A stretch of DNA of 25,474 nt from Bacteroidota bacterium (GTDB lineage Bacteria > Bacteroidota > Bacteroidia > Chitinophagales > Chitinophagaceae): contig JAEZDA010000117.1 of the NCBI GenBank assembly GCA_023433345.1, positions 1-25,474 on the forward strand, written 5' to 3'. Under the pieces are notes generated by a model. It was not told the origin of the DNA and searched no databases. It saw nothing but the letters and a program-made list of their open reading frames with translations. The position numbers and the translations under genes are program-made. Positions 21,894-25,474 of the stretch are shown here, piece after piece (positions within the stretch are counted from its first letter, which is position 1; every line of letters starts with the position of its first letter).

Positions 21894-23522
21894 ATGATCA
21901 GTGTAAATAATGTAACGCTTGCATACGGGAAGCGGGTTTTGTTTGATGAAGTAAATATAAACTTCACCAAAGGCAATTGCTATGGAATTATCGGCGCAAA
22001 CGGTGCGGGCAAGAGTACTTTTCTTAAAATTATCAGTGGTGAAATAGAGCCAAACAAGGGCAGTGTGGATATCACGCCCGGCGAACGTATGGCAGTACTT
22101 GCCCAAAACCAGTTTGCTTTTGACGATCAAACCGTGCTGAATACTGTGATGATGGGCCACAAAAAGATGTGGGCTGTAATGCATGAAAAGGATGCATTAT
22201 ATATGAAAGAAGATTTCAGCGAGGCAGATGGAATTAAAGCCGGAGAACTTGAACACGAGTTTGGAGAAATGGGCGGTTATACTGCAGAAAGTGACGCCGC
22301 TACTTTGTTAAGTGAACTTGGCGTGAAAGATGAACTCCACCAGGTTTTAATGAAAGATCTTAGCGCTAATTTAAAAGTTCGCGTTTTGCTCGCTCAGGCC
22401 CTTTTCGGAAATCCCGACATTCTTCTGCTCGATGAGCCTACGAATAACCTCGATGTTGAAACTATTTCATGGCTCGAGAACTTCCTTGCCGATTATGAAA
22501 ATATCGTTCTTGTGGTAAGTCACGATCGTCACTTTTTAGATGCCGTGTGTACGCATGTTGCAGATGTCGACAGAAGTAAGATCAAAGTATTTACCGGAAA
22601 CTATTCATTCTGGTATGAGTCCTCACAGCTTGCCGCACGCCAGATGACTGATAAGAACAAAAAGATGGAGGAGAAGCGTAAAGACCTTCTCGACTTTATC
22701 GCCCGGTTTAGTGCAAATGCCTCCAAATCAAAGCAGGCAACTTCGAGGAAGAAAGCCCTTGAGAAGCTCGTAATTGAAGAAATACAACCAAGCAACAGGA
22801 AATATCCTGGCATCATTTTCAAACAGGAGAGAGAAGTGGGAAATGAGATTTTGAAGGTGGAGAACCTTACTAAATCCATCGAGGGAAAAGTATTGTTCAA
22901 CAGGTTGAAATTCGATGTTCAGAAAAACGATAAGATCGCCTTTTTAAGCCGTGATCCCCTCGCACTTACCACATTCTTCGAAGTTATTAACGGAAAGATC
23001 CCTGCTGAATCAGGATCATACGAGTGGGGAACAACCGTTACTACAGCCTACCTGCCGAATGATAACTCAGAATATTTCGCAGGCTCAACCCTTAACCTGA
23101 TGGACTGGCTTCGGCAGTTCGTACCGCCAACTGTAAAAGATGTTGATGAGGATTTTCTTCGCGGCTTTTTGGGAAAAATGCTTTTCAGTGGAGACGAGGT
23201 GATGAAAAAAACGAATGTACTCAGCGGTGGAGAAAAAGTTCGGTGCATGGTGAGCAAGATGATGTTGCAAAACCCGAACGTGGTTATTCTTGATGAGCCA
23301 ACCAACCATCTCGATCTTGAAAGTATCATTGCATTCAACGATGGAATGATAGCGTTTCCCGGAGTAATTTTATTTACAACCCACGATCATCAGTTTATGC
23401 AAACGGTCGCCAACCGAATAATCGAAATTACACCAAAGGGGATGATAGACCGTTTAATGACTTATGATGAATACCTTGCAGATGAAAGAGTGAAAGCCAT
23501 GAGGGAGGAACTTTACAGCTGA
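21894..23522 (+). CDS. ABC-F family ATPase (YbiT-like), with one degenerate ATP site
   Basis: The protein has 542 residues: two nucleotide-binding domains and no membrane segments, so it is a soluble ABC-F protein, a class that acts on ribosomes. NBD1 has Walker A GANGAGKST (34-42), Walker B ILLLDEPTNNLD (176-187) and SHDR (209-212), but its signature reads LSANLK (156-161) instead of LSGG. The charged inter-domain linker spans about 245-315 (KNKKMEEKRKDLLDFIARF). NBD2 has a normal signature LSGGEKVR (443-450), Walker B VVILDEPTNHLD (463-474) and THDH (496-499), but its Walker A position reads LSRDPLALTT (351-360), without the G-x-G-K-S/T core. Likely a YbiT-type translation factor; whether it gives antibiotic protection cannot be told. 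Confidence 0.93.
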   Translation: MISVNNVTLAYGKRVLFDEVNINFTKGNCYGIIGANGAGKSTFLKIISGEIEPNKGSVDITPGERMAVLAQNQFAFDDQTVLNTVMMGHKKMWAVMHEKDALYMKEDFSEADGIKAGELEHEFGEMGGYTAESDAATLLSELGVKDELHQVLMKDLSANLKVRVLLAQALFGNPDILLLDEPTNNLDVETISWLENFLADYENIVLVVSHDRHFLDAVCTHVADVDRSKIKVFTGNYSFWYESSQLAARQMTDKNKKMEEKRKDLLDFIARFSANASKSKQATSRKKALEKLVIEEIQPSNRKYPGIIFKQEREVGNEILKVENLTKSIEGKVLFNRLKFDVQKNDKIAFLSRDPLALTTFFEVINGKIPAESGSYEWGTTVTTAYLPNDNSEYFAGSTLNLMDWLRQFVPPTVKDVDEDFLRGFLGKMLFSGDEVMKKTNVLSGGEKVRCMVSKMMLQNPNVVILDEPTNHLDLESIIAFNDGMIAFPGVILFTTHDHQFMQTVANRIIEITPKGMIDRLMTYDEYLADERVKAMREELYS

Positions 23523-23528
23523 TGCGGA

Positions 23529-23570
23529 ATTATAGATTATAGATTTTAGATTATAGATCTTAGATTATAA
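23529..23570. repeat. Heptamer tandem array E, six degenerate units
   Basis: Six consecutive 7-bp units can be read: ATTATAG, ATTATAG, ATTTTAG, ATTATAG, ATCTTAG, ATTATAA. It begins 7 bases after the ABC-F stop codon. Confidence 0.85.
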
Positions 23571-23640
23571 ATGCTGAATTGAGAGATTATGAATTCTGTC
23601 ATTATTATCAAATTCCCAGATAACAAAATTCCGTCTCCCT

Positions 23641-23648
23641 TATTTTTG
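23641..23648 (+). promoter_or_regulatory. Bacteroidota -7 promoter element of the small secreted protein gene
   Basis: TATTTTTG matches TAnnTTTG, 19 bases before the ATG at 23668. No clear -33 TTG is seen. Confidence 0.5.
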
Positions 23649-23667
23649 TAAAAACTCAAAATAAAAA

Positions 23668-24138
23668 ATGAAAAAACTAGTTGCTATTTCTGGCTTAATG
23701 TTTATCGTCCTTTCGGGGACTTTTGCCCAAAGCAATATGACCTCGCAGGAATACAAAACAGCACTTGGGGTGAAGTTCTATCCCGGCGCGATAACTTTCA
23801 AGCATTTCCTTGACGGCAAATCGGCGGTAGAGGGCATCGGCTACTTTTATAACCATGGCACCCGCATCACGGGCTTATATGAATTGCATTATGCAATAAA
23901 TGGCGCGCCCGGTTTAAAATGGTATATCGGGCCTGGGGCTCATCTGGGTTTCTATGATTCTAAGTGGGGTGGCGGCGTTTCCGTTGGTGTTGATGGCGTA
24001 TTGGGATTGGATTATAAGTTTAAGGGTGCTCCACTTAATTTGTCGTTAGACTGGCAGCCAAGTTTTGAATTTGGTAGCAAGCGAAACAAAGGTTTCAATG
24101 GAGATTGGGGTGGACTTGCTATTCGTTATGTATTTTAA
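23668..24138 (+). CDS. Small secreted beta-rich protein, probably an outer-membrane barrel
   Basis: The protein has 156 residues with a clear signal peptide (MKKLVAISGLMFIVLSGTFAQ). The mature part alternates short Gly/aromatic strands (ALGVKFYPGAITFKHFL, VEGIGYFYNHGTRITGLYEL, LKWYIGPGAHLGFYD, GGVSVGVDGVLGLDYKF, LNLSLDWQPSFEFG) and ends with an aromatic residue (AIRYVF), as in outer-membrane beta-barrels. The roughly eight strands fit a small OmpA-/OmpW-like barrel. No specific family is recognised and no function can be named. It has its own promoter-like element and a terminator, so it appears monocistronic. Confidence 0.82.
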   Translation: MKKLVAISGLMFIVLSGTFAQSNMTSQEYKTALGVKFYPGAITFKHFLDGKSAVEGIGYFYNHGTRITGLYELHYAINGAPGLKWYIGPGAHLGFYDSKWGGGVSVGVDGVLGLDYKFKGAPLNLSLDWQPSFEFGSKRNKGFNGDWGGLAIRYVF

Positions 24139-24160
24139 TTATTAGTTTTGTAATAGTCGG

Positions 24161-24190
24161 AACCCGGACCTTGTTCCGGGTTTTGCTTTT
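24161..24190 (+). terminator. Rho-independent terminator after the small secreted protein gene
   Basis: AACCCGGA (24161-24168) pairs perfectly with TCCGGGTT (24175-24182) across a six-base loop, followed by a T-rich tract broken by GC. It lies 22 bases after the stop codon. Confidence 0.8.
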
Positions 24191-24205
24191 TACATAGAAA
24201 TTTGA

Positions 24206-24712
24206 TTGTTGAAAGATTCCATCACCTCGGTTGTTGACCTTGCTTATCCATTGTTTCGGCGGTTCATGCCTTTGCAAACCTATCGTTACGCATTCTGCGG
24301 TGGAGCAAACGCCGCTTTCGGATTACTCACTTATTTTATAGGCTATCGTTTTCTTTTCGCCGGGAGAATTTTTGATATGGGCTTTTTTGCTTTTAAGCCT
24401 CACATCGCCGCACTTTTTCTTTCATCTACAATTACATTTTTCATCGGCTTTTTGCTGAACAGATATGTGGTTTTCACCTCCTCTTACCTGCGTGGAAGAA
24501 TTCAACTCTTCCGGTATTTTCTTTCCTTCGCTTTCAACCTGGTAGTGAATTATCTCATGCTTAAATTGCTTGTTGAGATTCTTCATCTCGACGCTGTATG
24601 GAGCCAGGTGATCACTATAATTTTGGTGATTGGAATCAGTTATCTTACGCAAAAGCATTTTACGTTTCGGGTGAAGGAAGATGGAAAGGCAGAGTTTTCT
24701 GAGTTGGAATAA
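24206..24712 (+). CDS. GtrA-like family integral membrane protein
   Basis: The protein has 168 residues with four predicted membrane segments (about 27-50, 66-88, 101-122 and 132-150) and GtrA-family sequence: TYRYAFCGGANAAFGLLTYF near the start, SSTITFFIGFLLNRYVVF in the middle, and YLTQKHFTF at the end. The family is linked to export or flipping of lipid-linked sugars for cell-surface polysaccharides. The start is probably TTG at 24206 (TTG at 24209 is also possible), because an in-frame TGA lies directly upstream and the 20 residues before the first ATG (24266) look like the normal N-terminal helix (LAYPLFRRFMPLQTYRY). It ends 9 bp from the convergent cupin gene. No glycosyltransferase is adjacent. 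Confidence 0.88.
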   Translation: MLKDSITSVVDLAYPLFRRFMPLQTYRYAFCGGANAAFGLLTYFIGYRFLFAGRIFDMGFFAFKPHIAALFLSSTITFFIGFLLNRYVVFTSSYLRGRIQLFRYFLSFAFNLVVNYLMLKLLVEILHLDAVWSQVITIILVIGISYLTQKHFTFRVKEDGKAEFSELE

Positions 24713-24721
24713 TTGCCGAAA

Positions 24722-25168
24722 CTATTTCATTCCTTTTGCATAGTCCATCATCCCCTGGAAATCGATAACAACAACGGGCTCGCTTCCCACAACCCAGGCA
24801 TCGTGACCTTTTGCCAACAGAGAAACGTCGCCCGCCTTGCATTCAAGCATAGTTCCGTCATCCATTTTTACCATCAGCGTTCCTGAAGCGTGATATTGAA
24901 AATGAGGGGCCTCGCAGCTTTGCGTTTTTGCAATAGGCTGAACGGATGAATTCCACCTCCAGCCGGGTTGTAAGGTTGCCCTTCCAATCGTTGCGCCGCC
25001 TACTTTAATCAATTCAAGTTTCCCTTTTGGAAATTCCCTCACCTCATCAGGGGAGGAGAAATGTTTTAGCTCCGATTTTTCACCATCAACGCCGGAAATG
25101 TTTTTGATCGGGAGACTGCCCAGCAGCAATAGGGCTGAGAAGTTTACAAACAACAGCAACTGTTTCAT
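24722..25168 (-). CDS. Cupin-domain protein with N-terminal signal or anchor
   Basis: The protein has 148 residues. Residues 1-20 are a hydrophobic signal or anchor (MKQLLLFVNFSALLLLGSLP). The rest is one cupin domain of the group marked by SSPDEVREF, GRATLQPGWRWNSSVQPIA, a likely metal site in PHFQYHASG, MDDGTMLECKAGDVSLL and the hallmark GHDAWVVGSEPVVVIDFQG. Members I know of are usually cytoplasmic small-molecule or metal-binding cupins; the signal sequence here would place it in the periplasm. No reaction can be assigned. It lies 102 bp downstream of an AraC-type regulator gene on the same strand, so that regulator may control it. Confidence 0.85.
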   Translation of the reverse strand: MKQLLLFVNFSALLLLGSLPIKNISGVDGEKSELKHFSSPDEVREFPKGKLELIKVGGATIGRATLQPGWRWNSSVQPIAKTQSCEAPHFQYHASGTLMVKMDDGTMLECKAGDVSLLAKGHDAWVVGSEPVVVIDFQGMMDYAKGMK

Positions 25169-25270
25169 TTTAATGATTTTTTATTTATGAGATCGGAATT
25201 GATCGCATCAACAAAATTCAATTGCTAACCGTTGTGAAACTTGTAAACTTTGCGGAAGTATTTGTATTAA

Positions 25271-25474
25271 TTACAGTTTTTTTCTTAGTTGAAGTGGGCT
25301 GCATCCTGCATGCTGCTTTATAAAATGGCTGAAGTGGGCCTGGTCTAAAAAGTGCAGTTCATGTGCTATCTCGGTGATCGATTTATCGGTTGCCCCCAGT
25401 TGAAGTTTTGATTCGAGTAAAAGCATGCTGATGATGATCTCTTTAGGAGAGCACCCGGTAGTTTCTTTCACCGC
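25271..25474 (-). CDS. AraC-family transcriptional regulator, C-terminal fragment
   Basis: The frame is open to the window edge, so only the last 67 residues are present. They contain the C-terminal half of an AraC/XylS DNA-binding domain: IIISMLLLESKLQL, KSITEIAHELHFLDQAHFSHFIKQHAGCSPLQLRKKL, the second helix-turn-helix with its usual F-S-x-x-F-K/I-x-x-x-G-x-(S/T)-P ending. The sensing domain, and therefore the effector, lies outside the window. It is upstream of the cupin gene on the same strand. Confidence 0.9.
   Translation of the reverse strand, partial: AVKETTGCSPKEIIISMLLLESKLQLGATDKSITEIAHELHFLDQAHFSHFIKQHAGCSPLQLRKKL

Overview
The window looks like chromosomal DNA from a Bacteroidota bacterium, probably of the Chitinophagaceae or a close relative. 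The main grounds are a 2152-residue secreted repeat protein ending in a type IX secretion (gliding-motility type) C-terminal domain, Bacteroidota-type TAnnTTTG promoter elements just upstream of several start codons, a DAHP synthase/chorismate mutase fusion, and weak or absent Shine-Dalgarno sequences. The family assignment is inference from protein character; no database was searched. Base and codon use look fairly even, and the only mobile element seen is one small IS1595-like unit.

Layout: (1) 1-234, the tail of a luciferase-like flavin monooxygenase. (2) 239-1916, a two-gene minus-strand operon: an ECF sigma factor followed, 1 bp later, by a membrane protein that joins an anti-sigma-like cytoplasmic segment to an external trypsin/HtrA-like protease. 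A short Thr/Val/Pro-rich lipoprotein gene (2051-2242) lies divergently, and the gap carries repeated AACCCAA motifs. (3) 2358-6735, a tight shikimate-pathway operon (DAHP synthase-chorismate mutase, aroB, aroA, aroC). (4) 6872-13330, the giant SprB-repeat surface protein (19 repeats of about 77 residues). (5) 13602-14497, an IS1595-like element with 14-bp inverted repeats. (6) 14542-16806, a secreted GH20 beta-N-acetylhexosaminidase, then a small SnoaL/NTF2-fold protein. (7) 17333-19848, pfkA followed by pyk, two key glycolytic enzymes on one strand. (8) argS, and divergently an ABC-F ATPase with one degenerate ATP site. (9) A small secreted beta-rich protein, a GtrA-like membrane protein, a secreted cupin, and the C-terminus of an AraC-type regulator cut by the window end.

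Most of the content is housekeeping. The least ordinary parts are the sigma / anti-sigma-protease fusion pair with its motif-bearing divergent promoter region, the higher-order three-repeat duplication inside the giant adhesin-like protein, the coordinated loss of one composite ATP site in the ABC-F protein, and a run of three neighbouring intergenic gaps (19.86-23.57 kb) that each hold degenerate 7- or 8-bp tandem arrays with different units. No tRNA, rRNA or CRISPR array was seen. No gene-free stretch exceeds 300 bases; the largest gap, 13331-13601, shows nothing I can name.
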